64,000 nt of DNA from Paenibacillus sp. RUD330 (GCF_002243345.2 NZ_CP022655.2:1800501-1864500); one strand, 5' to 3'; shown: positions 1 to 9,388, counted from the first letter of the stretch. Numbers and translations: made by a program. The notes: generated by a model from the sequence alone, not told the origin.

Positions 1-1
1 A

Positions 2-814
2 TGGAGGTGTCTCTCTCTGATCGCCCAGGTCGCTGCCGTATCCCTCTTCACGCTGATGATCCACATGGCCGAAACCTTGACCTATTCGCTGAGGCTCGCC
101 GGAGTGAGGCTGCGCAAGCTGGCCGTCGCCATGTCGCTGTCCGGCATCGTGCTGCTGATTTCCCGGACCTCCAACATGATCCAGGCGCCGATGACCGGCA
201 AGATCATTGACGGAGCGCGGCTTCACCCGGACTTTCATCTGGCCGGACAGATGAGATTCATTCTGGCGGCGGCGACGGCCGGAACGCTGCTGGCCATCAT
301 GCTGTTCCCCTCCGCAACAAGGCTGTCCGCGCGCCTGATCGCCCATATGGAGCAGGCGGGCTCCATTCCCCGCTTGCTCCCGTACCTTCTTCGCCGGCAT
401 ACGGTGCGGAATATCCGCTATCATCTCGCCCTGCCGCGCTTGTCCATGCTCGCGCCTATCCGAAAAGGGGGCGTTCCTTACCGGCTTGTCCTGCTCAACA
501 TGCTTGTCACGGCCATATATACCATCGGCGTGCTAGCCGCGCTGCTGGCTTCCACTTACGCAGCGGCCTATTCGACCTCGGCCTCGCAGGCTTCGGGCCT
601 GATCAACGGCATGGCAACGATTATGCTTGCTCTCCTGATCGATCCCAAAATCGGCTTGCTGACCGACCAGGTGCTGCGGGGAGACCGGCCGAACGGAGAG
701 ATGAGCCGGGTTTTCGGCGTGCTGATGCTCTCACGGCTCGCAGGAACGGTGCTGGCGCAGCTGCTGCTTGTTCCGGCTGCCTTGTGGATCGTAGGGATCG
801 TTTCGGTCCTTTGA
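2..814 (+). CDS. amj: Amj-family lipid II flippase, 5' end cut by window
   Basis: Integral membrane protein resembling Bacillus Amj (YdaH), the alternative to MurJ for flipping lipid II across the membrane in peptidoglycan synthesis. The frame is open from base 2 with no start, so the gene begins outside the window. The segment AAVSLFTLMIHMAETL followed by RLAGVRLRKLA and SRTSNMIQAPMTGKIID is the characteristic N-terminal part of the family, and about 270 residues are visible, close to full length. At least six hydrophobic segments are seen. An internal ATG at 56 would remove conserved residues and is not a likely start. The family is recalled from memory; the transport role is inferred from Amj. 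Confidence 0.8.
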   Translation, partial: WRCLSLIAQVAAVSLFTLMIHMAETLTYSLRLAGVRLRKLAVAMSLSGIVLLISRTSNMIQAPMTGKIIDGARLHPDFHLAGQMRFILAAATAGTLLAIMLFPSATRLSARLIAHMEQAGSIPRLLPYLLRRHTVRNIRYHLALPRLSMLAPIRKGGVPYRLVLLNMLVTAIYTIGVLAALLASTYAAAYSTSASQASGLINGMATIMLALLIDPKIGLLTDQVLRGDRPNGEMSRVFGVLMLSRLAGTVLAQLLLVPAALWIVGIVSVL

Positions 815-955
815 CTGTGGATGGAGGCCACCAATGTTAGGGCGAGGCCGCAAGCAGGCGGCTTGAGCTGTCTTTTTTTGGCGTGCCAGCAGCGCCCTAT
901 CTATGCTACTCTAAAAACATACCTATGCAGAGCTTGAGAGAGGAAGGTTGGACGA
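815..955. other. intergenic gap, no convincing feature
   Basis: This 141-base gap holds a short CAAGC...GCTTG repeat followed by a T run at about 872-879, which may be a weak terminator for amj. AGGAAGG at 941-947 is the ribosome binding site of the next gene. Confidence 0.35.
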
Positions 956-3900
956 TTGAAGCCTACGTACATAAGGCCGATTCTTCTGCTGCTGGCGGCA
1001 GCAGTCATTCTGCTTGGAGGCCGCATGACCGCTTATGCGGCGGACGAGCTGCTTGCCAATCCCGGCTTCGAGGCGGGCGCGGACAACATGCCGCAAGGCT
1101 GGAGCAAGGATGGCTACAAGCTCGATGAATCGGTGACCTCCTGGTCGCTGCAGCAGGGAGCGGGCGGGGAGCCTGCCCGTTATTTGAGGGTGCAGAACCT
1201 TCAGCCGAACGACGCCCGCTGGCTGCAGCGCGTGACGGTGAAGCCGGATACGCTGTACCGGATATCCGCCAGCGTCAGAGCCGCCGGCGCCGAAGCCGGC
1301 AAGACCGGGGCGAATCTATCCGTGCTCGGTCCCGTGGATACGTCGGTTTCCCTCTACGATACGGCGGGAGCCTGGCAGCCGCTGGAGCTGTACGGGCGCA
1401 CGGGGCCGTCCCAGGACACGATGGACGTGCTGCTCCGTCTCGGCGGGTACGGAAGCGAGAATGTCGGCATCGCCGATTTCTCGGCTGTCTCCGTCGCCGA
1501 GGCGGCGGAAGCTCCCGCCGGAGCGACGGTCATTTCCCTGGACCCTTCCTCGGCACCGGCTCCGGCGCCTGCGGAACCGGCTGCTGCCGCGCATAAAGCT
1601 CCCGGCTATTTGATCCCTCTAGCGTTTCTGGGCGGAGCGGCGTTCCTGTACGCCTTCTCGATCGCTTATCGGGCTCTCTTCTCCCGGAAGGAAGCCACGG
1701 CATCCATCCATTGGCTGCGCATGGAAGGCCGCGATCACGCGGGAAGCAGGGCGCTGTGGCTGCTGCTCGGAGGAGGACTTCTGCTCCGCCTGCTGCTCGC
1801 GCCGACGATGCAGGGCCATCCCATCGACTTCCCAGACTTTTCGATTTGGGCGGACCGGGCCTACTCGGTCGGCCTGAACGGATTTTTCAGCGACGACGTG
1901 TTCGCCGACTACCCGCCGGGCTATATTTACGTCCTCTACGTGGTGGGCATGCTCAAGCATCTGTTCGGCTTGAGCGGAGCAAGCGGCGGCGTCATCCTGC
2001 TGGTCAAGCTGCCGGCGATTCTGGCGGATCTCGCCGCAGGCCGGCTGCTCTATGGAATCGCCCGCGAGCGGTTCGGCAAGCGCGTCAGCCTGATGGCGGC
2101 CGGACTGTACATCTTCAATCCGGCCGTGTGGTTCGACTCCGCGCTGTGGGCGCAGGCCGATTCCGTCATGACGCTGCTTGTCCTTCTCGCGGTGCGGGCT
2201 CTGTCCCGCAGCCGCCATGCCGCAGGAGCGGCATGGCTCGCGGCGGCGGTTCTCGTCAAGCCGCAAGCGGTCATTTTCCTGCCGCTGCTGCTGTTCGCCT
2301 TGATTATCAGCCGAAGCGGCAAGGAGTGGCTGAAGGCTGCCGGAGCCGGCGTCGCCGCTGCCCTCTTGCTGCTGCTTCCGTTTGCCGTCGGCAGGGAGCC
2401 GCTCTGGATCGTGGAGCATTATCAAGCGATGTTCGCTTCCTATCCATACGCGACGCTCAACGCCTTCAACATCTATGGGCTGCTCGGCCTGAACGGTATC
2501 GATGCGGCCAAGCACTGGCTCGGGCTGCCGCTGTCGGTCTGGGGCAACGTCGGAGCCGCGCTGGCGCTTGCCGCCATGGGGCTCATCGCTTTCAAAAAAG
2601 GCCGCAGCGGCCTTTATCTGGCCGCCTTCGCCGGATCGCTCCTCGTGTTCCTGCTGAAGACCGGCATGCATGAGCGGTATCTGTATCCGGCACTGGCATT
2701 CGGCTTGGCCGCGTTTCTCGTCTCGGGAAGCCGCCGCCTGCTGCTGCTGTACGGCACGCTTACAGCGGCCGTCCTGGCCAACATCGCATACGTGCTCCGG
2801 GACTCGCTGCAGGAGAACTATTATATCGCCAACGGCAACGGCGTCATGGTGCTCGTGTCGCTCGTCCAGACGGCCGCCGGCGCTTATCTCCTGTATTTGA
2901 CGGTTCAGGTATGGCAGGGCAAGAGACTCGGTTCCCTCGCTGCGGCGTCCGGAAGCGGCTCCTTCGTCCTTCCGGAAGCGGCGCATGACAGCCCCGGCAC
3001 CCCCAGCGCGGAGCGCAAGCCGCAGCCGTATGAGGACAGGACCTCTCTGCCATGGCGCAAGGAATGGCTGCCTGTGCTCGCCATCGTCGCCGTATACGCG
3101 GTCATGATGTTCTGGCAGCTGGGCGATGCCAAGGCTCCCAAAACGGCGTGGCAGCCTGCATCCGACGTCACGGCGCAAGTGCAGGGCGGGCCGCAGGCCG
3201 TCGATCGTCTCCTGCTCTATGCCGGCATCGGGGACGGCACCGTCCAGGTATCGGTATCTCCCGACGGCATGACCTGGAACGCTCCCGTGGAGCAGAAGCT
3301 CGACGGAGGCACCGTATTCCAGTGGAAGTCGGTGCCGCTGACGGGGCAGACGGCGCAGGCGGTCCGGATCACGGGAACCGGAACCGCCGTCGTATACGAG
3401 GCGGGACTGTTCGGACCGGACGGCGTCAGGCTGGCTCTTGCTGCGGATGGAGGCTCGCCGCTGTTCGACGAGCAGGCGCTTGTGCCGGACAAGCCTTCCT
3501 ACCGCAACAGCATGTATTTCGATGAAATCTATCACTCGCGCACCGCCTATGAGCATCTGCACCGGATCGAGCCGTACGAGACGACTCATCCGCCGCTCGG
3601 CAAAGTCATCATCTCCGCCGGCATCGCGCTGTTCGGCATGAATCCCTTCGGCTGGAGGGTCATGGGCGGCATCGCCGGCCTGCTCCTGATCCCGGCCATG
3701 TACGTCTTCGGACGGGGCTTGTTCCGCTCCCGCAAGGGGGGCCTGCTGGCGGCGGCGCTCATCTTCCTCGATTTCATGCCGCTCGTGCAGTCGAGGATCG
3801 GCACCGTCGACACGTACGCGGTCCTGTTCATCATCATGAGCTACCATTACATGAACCGGTTCTTCCAGCGCAACGAGCCGGGAACGCCGCTCCGACGCCT

Positions 3901-4789
3901 GCTCCTGCCGTTTGCCCTGGCCGGCATCTTCTTCGGGCTGGGAGCCTCGGTCAAATGGGTCGGCGTCTATTCGGGAGCGGGCCTTGCGGCCATCTTCTTC
4001 TATTCGCTCGTGAGACGGCACTTGGCGGCATCCCGGACCGCAGCCATTCCCGACCGGGAGAGGAAAGCGAAGCAGGCAGGCGGCAAAGGCAATGACTCCG
4101 CGCCGAGCCGCGCAAGCGAGAAGAGCTTCATCGCCGGCATGATCGGAGCCGGGCTGCTGTTCTTCGTCCTCGTTCCAGGGGTCATCTACATCCTTACGTA
4201 TATTCCGTTCATGAGGGTACCCGGGCCGGGCCATGGCCTGAAAAACGTCATCGAGTTCCAGAAGTTCATGTACGATTACCATTCCAAGCTGGTGGCGACC
4301 CATCCGTTCTCCTCGACCTGGTGGGAATGGCCGATCATCCGCCGGCCGATCTGGTATTATTCCGGATCCGGACTGGAGCCGGGGCGGATCGCGAGCATCG
4401 TCTCGCTGGGCAATCCGCTGCTCTGGTGGGCAGGCATTCCTTGTGCCGCGGCCGCCTTCATCGCCGCATGGAAGAGGAAGGAACGGGCGATGCAGGTCGT
4501 CACGATCGGGCTCCTGTCCCAATATCTTCCTTGGGTGGGCATTCCGCGCCTGACCTTCATCTATCACTATTACGCTACTGTGCCGTTCCTGCTGCTCTGT
4601 GTCGTCTACGTGCTGCTGCAGCTGCCGGAGCGAATCGGCGTCAAGCAAGGCCGGGCGGCGACGTGGACCTATCTTGGCGCGGCCGCCGTGCTGATGGCGA
4701 TGTTCTATCCGGTGCTGACGGGACAGACGATCAGCCGGGATTATGCCGTTCATTTCCTGAAGTGGTTCGGCAGCTGGACATTTTTCTGA
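956..4789 (+). CDS. Large membrane glycosyltransferase with two GT-C modules (PMT/GT39-like)
   Basis: Polytopic membrane protein of 1277 residues, expected to move sugars from polyprenyl-phosphate donors to acceptors outside the membrane. The TTG start at 956 has AGGAAGG eight bases upstream. Order of parts: signal or first membrane segment (1-28); a beta-sandwich, carbohydrate-binding-like ectodomain (about 32-180); an Ala/Pro linker; a membrane segment near 220; a first GT-C module (about 265-650) with FPDFSIWADRAY, YPPGYIYVLY and WAQADS; a charged loop; a second beta-sandwich (about 745-845); then a PMT-like module (about 850-1277) with the acidic first-loop motif MYFDEIYHSRTAYE and THPPLGK. 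It ends in HFLKWFGSWTFF. Two catalytic modules in one chain are unusual. Assignment to the GT-C fold is firm; donor and acceptor are unknown. Confidence 0.82.
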   Translation: MKPTYIRPILLLLAAAVILLGGRMTAYAADELLANPGFEAGADNMPQGWSKDGYKLDESVTSWSLQQGAGGEPARYLRVQNLQPNDARWLQRVTVKPDTLYRISASVRAAGAEAGKTGANLSVLGPVDTSVSLYDTAGAWQPLELYGRTGPSQDTMDVLLRLGGYGSENVGIADFSAVSVAEAAEAPAGATVISLDPSSAPAPAPAEPAAAAHKAPGYLIPLAFLGGAAFLYAFSIAYRALFSRKEATASIHWLRMEGRDHAGSRALWLLLGGGLLLRLLLAPTMQGHPIDFPDFSIWADRAYSVGLNGFFSDDVFADYPPGYIYVLYVVGMLKHLFGLSGASGGVILLVKLPAILADLAAGRLLYGIARERFGKRVSLMAAGLYIFNPAVWFDSALWAQADSVMTLLVLLAVRALSRSRHAAGAAWLAAAVLVKPQAVIFLPLLLFALIISRSGKEWLKAAGAGVAAALLLLLPFAVGREPLWIVEHYQAMFASYPYATLNAFNIYGLLGLNGIDAAKHWLGLPLSVWGNVGAALALAAMGLIAFKKGRSGLYLAAFAGSLLVFLLKTGMHERYLYPALAFGLAAFLVSGSRRLLLLYGTLTAAVLANIAYVLRDSLQENYYIANGNGVMVLVSLVQTAAGAYLLYLTVQVWQGKRLGSLAAASGSGSFVLPEAAHDSPGTPSAERKPQPYEDRTSLPWRKEWLPVLAIVAVYAVMMFWQLGDAKAPKTAWQPASDVTAQVQGGPQAVDRLLLYAGIGDGTVQVSVSPDGMTWNAPVEQKLDGGTVFQWKSVPLTGQTAQAVRITGTGTAVVYEAGLFGPDGVRLALAADGGSPLFDEQALVPDKPSYRNSMYFDEIYHSRTAYEHLHRIEPYETTHPPLGKVIISAGIALFGMNPFGWRVMGGIAGLLLIPAMYVFGRGLFRSRKGGLLAAALIFLDFMPLVQSRIGTVDTYAVLFIIMSYHYMNRFFQRNEPGTPLRRLLLPFALAGIFFGLGASVKWVGVYSGAGLAAIFFYSLVRRHLAASRTAAIPDRERKAKQAGGKGNDSAPSRASEKSFIAGMIGAGLLFFVLVPGVIYILTYIPFMRVPGPGHGLKNVIEFQKFMYDYHSKLVATHPFSSTWWEWPIIRRPIWYYSGSGLEPGRIASIVSLGNPLLWWAGIPCAAAAFIAAWKRKERAMQVVTIGLLSQYLPWVGIPRLTFIYHYYATVPFLLLCVVYVLLQLPERIGVKQGRAATWTYLGAAAVLMAMFYPVLTGQTISRDYAVHFLKWFGSWTFF

Positions 4790-4871
4790 GCAGCCGAGCA
4801 AGACGGCAACGGCCTGACGGGCTGAATCCGAGCTTAAGGAATTCAGCCTTGCCTGCGAAGCTTCGCGAATC

Positions 4872-4915
4872 AAAAGTCCCGCCTCAAGACGGCCGTCTTG
4901 AAGCGGGACTTTTTC
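4872..4915. terminator. Bidirectional terminator between GT-C gene and hpaB-like gene
   Basis: A long perfect hairpin, AAAAGTCCCGC...GCGGGACTTTTT with the inner arms TCAAGAC/GTCTTGA. The A run on one side and T run on the other suit both converging genes. Confidence 0.85.
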
Positions 4916-4932
4916 GCGGGCGAGTCATGGCG

Positions 4933-6387
4933 CTATTTTCCCGACAGGAAATCAAGGATGCGCTGCTTGTATTTCTCTCTTCCTTCATACCCGTTGTAAA
5001 GACGGTTCGTCACCGTAGCGGCATTTCCGAAGAAAAATTTCTCATAAACGCTCTGCCTGCCCCCGAATGCGCTGACGCTCAGCTCCCAGGCCAGCCTGGA
5101 CAGCTGCACATTATCCTTGGCGTCAACGCCGACGCCTTTGAGATAACGCTTCAATTGGCTGCCGATATCACCGTTAAAGTCCTCCTCCGAAGGAATCATG
5201 ATGATTCCGCTGGAGCCGATCAGATGGATGATTTCGATCATGCGGGGGTACATCTTGGGAAAGTAAGCATTCGCGGCAAGAAGCGGCTTGCGGTCCGGCA
5301 GCATGCTTCCCCACTTGTCGCGCCTAGCTCCGACCTCGGCCGCAAGCTGGAGCGACTTGAGCGTCTCGAGAATGACGAGGAGCTCGCTCACCATTTCCAC
5401 CACGTGGACATTCTGGTCGATGCCCGACGCCTCCGCCATCGTTTCCGCCACTCCGAGAAAGAACTCCGTCTTGGCGATGTTCTTGCACATGACCTGGGTG
5501 CTCGTATGCGTGTGGAACCGGCTTTCATCCGACAGACGGTAGGCCATGTTCACGTCGCCGCATAGAAAGACGCGGTCCCAAGGAACGAGGACATCCTCGA
5601 ACAGAACCAGGGTATCCATCTCCTCGTACTTCGAGCTGAGGGGATAGTCATAGGCCGACTCGCCTCCTACGAAGCTTTCCCGGCACACGAAGCGGATGCC
5701 CGGCAGGGTGCTTGGCACGGCAAAGAAAAAGGAAAAGGGACTCTCTCCCTCATTGAAAGTAGGGAAGGGCGTCGGGTAGACGAGAATCTCATCCGAGGTC
5801 GCTCCCTGGGTGTCCAGCAGGAAAGCTCCCCTGACGATAATGCCGTCCTTGTTCTTCTCCACGACTCGGGCTGCCGGTGGGTCTTCCAGCGTAAGGAGGA
5901 AATTGGACAGCCGGGCGGCTTTGGGCTGGATAAAGACATGCGAAAGGGTAATATCGTTTTCCCGGCAATAGACGTAATAATTCCTTAGATTGGCTGCGAA
6001 CTGTGGATAATCCTTATCCAGAACTCCGGCAGCGGACGAGTAGGCCATCAGGGCGGTGTTCATATAGTCGGGGGCTCTGCCGAGGAAGCCGTTGTGGGCA
6101 TAAGCCCAAGCCTGCATCATTATCCTGCGGGCGGCGAGATCTTTTTTTGTTTTGGGCTGAAGAAACGAAAGTCCTACGCGATCTCCTGTAAGGGGCGAAG
6201 GGTAGGTCAATTTGTCCCTCCAGATGTCGTTTCCCTGCATATCGTACATCGAGGCTTGCGTCGCCATCAATCCTTTGAAAGCAGCATGCTCGGATATTTT
6301 CCCGCTTACCTGGTGCCCACCGATCCGGATATCGGGCAGATTTCGATCCAGGCGTTCCTTATATTGAAGTCCATTTTTAATAGGCAT
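4933..6387 (-). CDS. 4-hydroxyphenylacetate 3-monooxygenase oxygenase-like flavin hydroxylase (HpaB family)
   Basis: 484-residue protein of the two-component flavin-dependent hydroxylase family (HpaB, fold like acyl-CoA dehydrogenase), which uses FADH2 from a separate reductase to hydroxylate phenolic rings. Family features include MYDMQGNDIWRDKLTYPSP near the N terminus, an IQPKAARL segment, EEMDTLVLFEDVLVPWDRVFLCGD in the middle, and LIGSSGIIMIPSEEDF near the C terminus. The ATG at 6387 is preferred over the upstream ATG at 6564 because TAAGGAGG lies 11 bases before it and homology begins there. No HpaC-type reductase is in the window. The gene diverges from the T-box/MFS unit and shares a terminator with the GT-C gene. 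The exact phenolic substrate is unknown. Confidence 0.85.
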   Translation of the reverse strand: MPIKNGLQYKERLDRNLPDIRIGGHQVSGKISEHAAFKGLMATQASMYDMQGNDIWRDKLTYPSPLTGDRVGLSFLQPKTKKDLAARRIMMQAWAYAHNGFLGRAPDYMNTALMAYSSAAGVLDKDYPQFAANLRNYYVYCRENDITLSHVFIQPKAARLSNFLLTLEDPPAARVVEKNKDGIIVRGAFLLDTQGATSDEILVYPTPFPTFNEGESPFSFFFAVPSTLPGIRFVCRESFVGGESAYDYPLSSKYEEMDTLVLFEDVLVPWDRVFLCGDVNMAYRLSDESRFHTHTSTQVMCKNIAKTEFFLGVAETMAEASGIDQNVHVVEMVSELLVILETLKSLQLAAEVGARRDKWGSMLPDRKPLLAANAYFPKMYPRMIEIIHLIGSSGIIMIPSEEDFNGDIGSQLKRYLKGVGVDAKDNVQLSRLAWELSVSAFGGRQSVYEKFFFGNAATVTNRLYNGYEGREKYKQRILDFLSGK

Positions 6388-6654
6388 GCACGCGTGAGCC
6401 TCCTTAGCGGTCCATATTTCGTCTCCTTGGGGAATCAAGCTAATATATTCAGACAAGGGGGGCCCAGTTCTGGGGGAACGGTCCGTAACGCCGCTCGGAA
6501 TGAAGCTTAATTTCAGCTGCTGAACAGTAGGAATTCCATGCCGGAAGCAGCATGTGATAGGCACGCTTCTTCAACAAGTCAGGCCATGCCGTTCGGCACA
6601 GGATGGCAGGGTGTTTACAATCTTCTTCCGTTTCTGGTAAGATGGCTCAAATGC

Positions 6655-7017
6655 GATGAAGAGAAGAGTAAGCAGACCCGTTATCTCCGCCAGAAAGCAT
6701 GCTGCTTTCCATGCGGCCCGCGTGCCCCCACAGCCGGAATCGAGAGGCTGTGCAGCCCGGTCAGAGAGCTCCGGCAGCTGGGAAGGAGCAGATAGCGGCT
6801 TGCCGAATCAAGCCTCCGAGCTTCACATCGGAACCTGCCAGGCGGCAGAGCGATGGTGTGACGGGAGCTCCTGTTACAGAGCTGGAGTATAAGCCTTCCT
6901 TAGCCGGATCGCCGTACTCGACGAGGCCTGCATGGCGACATGGAGGCGAAGCTGGGGTGGCACCGCGACGACAAGTCTCGCCCCCAAGACCTAGGTCTTG
7001 GGGGTGGGATTTTTTTG
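6655..7017 (+). promoter_or_regulatory. T-box riboswitch leader upstream of MFS transporter
   Basis: Leader RNA that senses uncharged tRNA. Visible elements in order: AGTA bulge at 6667-6670, AGAGAG at 6763-6768 followed by the GGCAGCTGGGAA distal part of stem I, a specifier region GAATCAAGCCTCCGAG at 6805-6820, the T-box core TGGCACCGCG at 6958-6967, and an intrinsic terminator with stem CCCCCAAGAC/GTCTTGGGGG (6981-7004) and a T run to 7017. The specifier codon is ambiguous: CAA (Gln) or UCA (Ser) depending on register, with AGC (Ser) also adjacent. The T-box class is certain from core plus terminator; the amino acid is not. Confidence 0.9.
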
Positions 7018-7076
7018 TTTGCCTGGGTACAGCGGGAAAGGGAAGGAAGGAAACAGCAACGAGAGGAGAGGCGGCC

Positions 7077-8339
7077 TTGAACCGAAAGAGACTTATGGAA
7101 ACATGGAAGTACCCTTCGATCCTGCTGCTTGGCATCGGCGTCGCGAACATCGGCGGCTGGATTTATTTCATTGCCCTCAATTTGATCGTGCTGGATGCAA
7201 CGAAGTCCGCCATGGCGGTATCGATCCTGTACTTGCTTCGTCCTCTCGCCGCCATGGCGGCAAGCTTCTGGTCAGGCAGCCTGATAGACCGGATGAACAA
7301 GCGAAGCCTGATGATCGCCCTTGATGCGTTCCGGGCCATCCTCATCTTTCTGCTGCCTTTGTTCGATTCCATCGCCTACATGTACGGACTCGTGTTCCTC
7401 ATCCAAATGGCGGGCTCTCTGTTCGGACCGGCCTCCGGGACTTATATCGCCAAGCTCATCCCGCCGGAGCAGAGGCCCCGCTTCAATTCGCTGAACGGAT
7501 TGATCGGATCGGGAGCCTTCCTGATCGGACCGGCGATCGCCGGACTGCTGTTCCTGGTCGGCTCGCCGACGATGGCCATCTACATCAATGCCGCCGCATT
7601 GCTGTTCTCGGCAGGCGTCACGATGCTGATGCCCGATCTGGAGAAGGGGATGTTCGCGGATTTGCCTGCGCGAGTGGACCGGAGCATGATCAGGCAGGAC
7701 TGGTCGGCTGTCATCGCATTTTACCGGAGCCGCAGCGCCGTCTTGATTGTCTGCCTGCTGTTCAGCGCTGTCATGGTCGTCATGGCGACGGCCGTCGACT
7801 CGCTGGAGGCCGCCTTCGCACAGAAGGTGCTGGGGTTGTCTGACAGCGGATACGGCCTGCTGGTCAGCATAGCGGGAGCCGGAATCATCGCCGGGGCGTC
7901 CGTCAACGCCGCCATCGTCAGGAGGCTGGCCGCATCCGCGCAGATCGGCTTCGGCGCGATCGGCGTCAGCTTCGGCTACCTCGTCTACGCTTTTTCGGCG
8001 GATTTCGCCGGCGCTGCTGCGGGCTTCTTCATCCTGGCATTTTTCCTCGCGTTCGCCAATACGGGCTTTGCGACGTTCTACCAGAACCATATTCCTGTCG
8101 GCATGATGGGGAGGGTGGGAAGCGTGAACGTATTTCTCGAGGCGATCCTTGTCATGCTGGCGACAGCGGGGTTCGGCTTGGCTGCCGATCGGTATACCGT
8201 TCAAGCGGCGGTCATAGCCGGGGTGCTCGTCATGAGCGTGCTTGGTTTGTCGCTTGGCTTGTATGTGCTGAGGCCTTCCATGGCAAGGCTGCCGTCTTCG
8301 CCGCCGGATGGCTTCATTCGCCTGCCGGAAGACGGATAG
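7077..8339 (+). CDS. MFS transporter under T-box control
   Basis: 420-residue major facilitator with about 12 hydrophobic segments, resembling the drug or metabolite efflux branch. The TTG start at 7077 is preceded by GAGAGGAGAGG and gives LNRKRLMETWKYPSILLLGIG as the N terminus (first residue read as Met). The loop after segment 2 carries SGSLIDRMNKRSLM, the MFS signature-like D-R-x(2)-K/R-R/K motif. It is the only gene directly behind the T-box leader, so expression should rise when one tRNA is uncharged; an amino acid or derived compound is therefore the likely cargo, but import versus export cannot be read from the sequence. A strong terminator follows. Confidence 0.85.
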   Translation: MNRKRLMETWKYPSILLLGIGVANIGGWIYFIALNLIVLDATKSAMAVSILYLLRPLAAMAASFWSGSLIDRMNKRSLMIALDAFRAILIFLLPLFDSIAYMYGLVFLIQMAGSLFGPASGTYIAKLIPPEQRPRFNSLNGLIGSGAFLIGPAIAGLLFLVGSPTMAIYINAAALLFSAGVTMLMPDLEKGMFADLPARVDRSMIRQDWSAVIAFYRSRSAVLIVCLLFSAVMVVMATAVDSLEAAFAQKVLGLSDSGYGLLVSIAGAGIIAGASVNAAIVRRLAASAQIGFGAIGVSFGYLVYAFSADFAGAAAGFFILAFFLAFANTGFATFYQNHIPVGMMGRVGSVNVFLEAILVMLATAGFGLAADRYTVQAAVIAGVLVMSVLGLSLGLYVLRPSMARLPSSPPDGFIRLPEDG

Positions 8340-8377
8340 GATCGATTCGTCGGCTGAGCCTGTTTCCGTAAGAAAAC

Positions 8378-8418
8378 GTGAAAACCACCTTCCTGGATGT
8401 CAGGAAAGGTGGTTTTTT
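8378..8418. terminator. Bidirectional terminator between MFS and AraC genes
   Basis: Hairpin AAAACCACCTTCCTG / CAGGAAAGGTGGTTTTTT with A and T runs on the two sides. It lies between the converging MFS and AraC-type genes. Confidence 0.85.
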
Positions 8419-8424
8419 GCCTTT

Positions 8425-9309
8425 TCAGTCCGCCTTCTTCAGCGGAACCCATATCTCGCTGACGGAATCTTTGCCCGGCGCGCCGTCTTCCAGGTAGATT
8501 TCCAGATCAGCCGTACCCGCATGCTCGTAACCGGAGGAAGGGAACCAGTCGGAGTAGATCCGCCTGGTGACCGACTGGATGGAATCCGGCAGCTGACCGA
8601 CGGCGGTGAAGACCGCCCAGGTCGAGGCGGGGATTTCTCTCTCCACGAAATCCACGCCGTCGACCGTCTTGTCGGCCTCGAGCGTTCCTGCGGGAGCTTC
8701 GACCGCGATCATGTAACGGAAACGATCGGTGTCCGGACTGAGGTCGACGCAAGCGCCCATAATGGGACGATCAGGCTGGAGCGAAGCGACCTTGCGGATC
8801 ATGCCGTTCGAGCCGCTCTCCTGCCAGAACAGCGGGATGCGGCGGAAGTTCTCCCCGTCGGCGCAGCCGACCTCGATGGATGCCCCCGCAATATGGAACG
8901 CTTCTTTCTTTTCAATGCGATAGTTCATATGGACGTCTCCCTTCAGCGATAGATGAAAGCTCAGCTTGGGAAAGGCGATGAGCGGCGAGCCTTGCCGCTT
9001 AGCCATGGAAGGCGTGACGCCAAGCGTCTTGCGGAATGCCTTGGCGAATGCTTCGGGCGTCCCGTAGCCGTATTTCAAGGCCGCATCGACGACCTTGATA
9101 TCCGAGAGGGCAAGCTCCTGCGCGGCAAGAGTCAGCCTGCGCCTGCGGATGTACTCCGCCAGCGTGCAGCCCGTCAGAGCGCTGAACATTCTCTGGAAAT
9201 GGAAGGGGGAGGAGCAAGCCTCCTTGGCCAGCCCGCCGAGCTCCAGCTCCCCGCTCAGGTTGTTCTCGATCATGTCCAGCGCCCGGTTCATTCTCGTCAG
9301 CCAATCCAA
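8425..9309 (-). CDS. AraC-family regulator with GyrI-like effector domain
   Basis: 294-residue transcription factor. Residues 8-105 form the two helix-turn-helix AraC domain (LGGLAKEACSSPFHFQRMFSAL and the second helix region VVDAALKYGYGTPEAFAKAFRKTLGVTPS). Residues 125-290 form a GyrI/Rob-type small-molecule binding domain. This layout is typical of regulators that answer to toxic small molecules or drugs. The start is TTG at 9309 with AAGGAGAG upstream. It converges on the T-box-controlled MFS gene, so it need not regulate it, although drug-response pairs of this kind exist. Confidence 0.88.
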   Translation of the reverse strand: MDWLTRMNRALDMIENNLSGELELGGLAKEACSSPFHFQRMFSALTGCTLAEYIRRRRLTLAAQELALSDIKVVDAALKYGYGTPEAFAKAFRKTLGVTPSMAKRQGSPLIAFPKLSFHLSLKGDVHMNYRIEKKEAFHIAGASIEVGCADGENFRRIPLFWQESGSNGMIRKVASLQPDRPIMGACVDLSPDTDRFRYMIAVEAPAGTLEADKTVDGVDFVEREIPASTWAVFTAVGQLPDSIQSVTRRIYSDWFPSSGYEHAGTADLEIYLEDGAPGKDSVSEIWVPLKKAD

Positions 9310-9388
9310 GCCGATCTCTCCTTCATCTCCAGCATAACGGGTTATAGACCCGGCAGCCTGTTCATTCCTGCTCCAAGTGGACCGGTTC

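Noticed and set aside
1619-4873. 1084-codon open frame on the minus strand
   Set aside because: It is fully antisense to the GT-C glycosyltransferase. Its translation is Arg/Gln/Asp/His-rich without hydrophobic core or motifs, a normal artefact of high-GC codon use.
4321-5565. 414-codon plus-strand frame
   Set aside because: It overlaps the end of the GT-C gene and the opposite strand of the HpaB gene and crosses a terminator; no coding signals.
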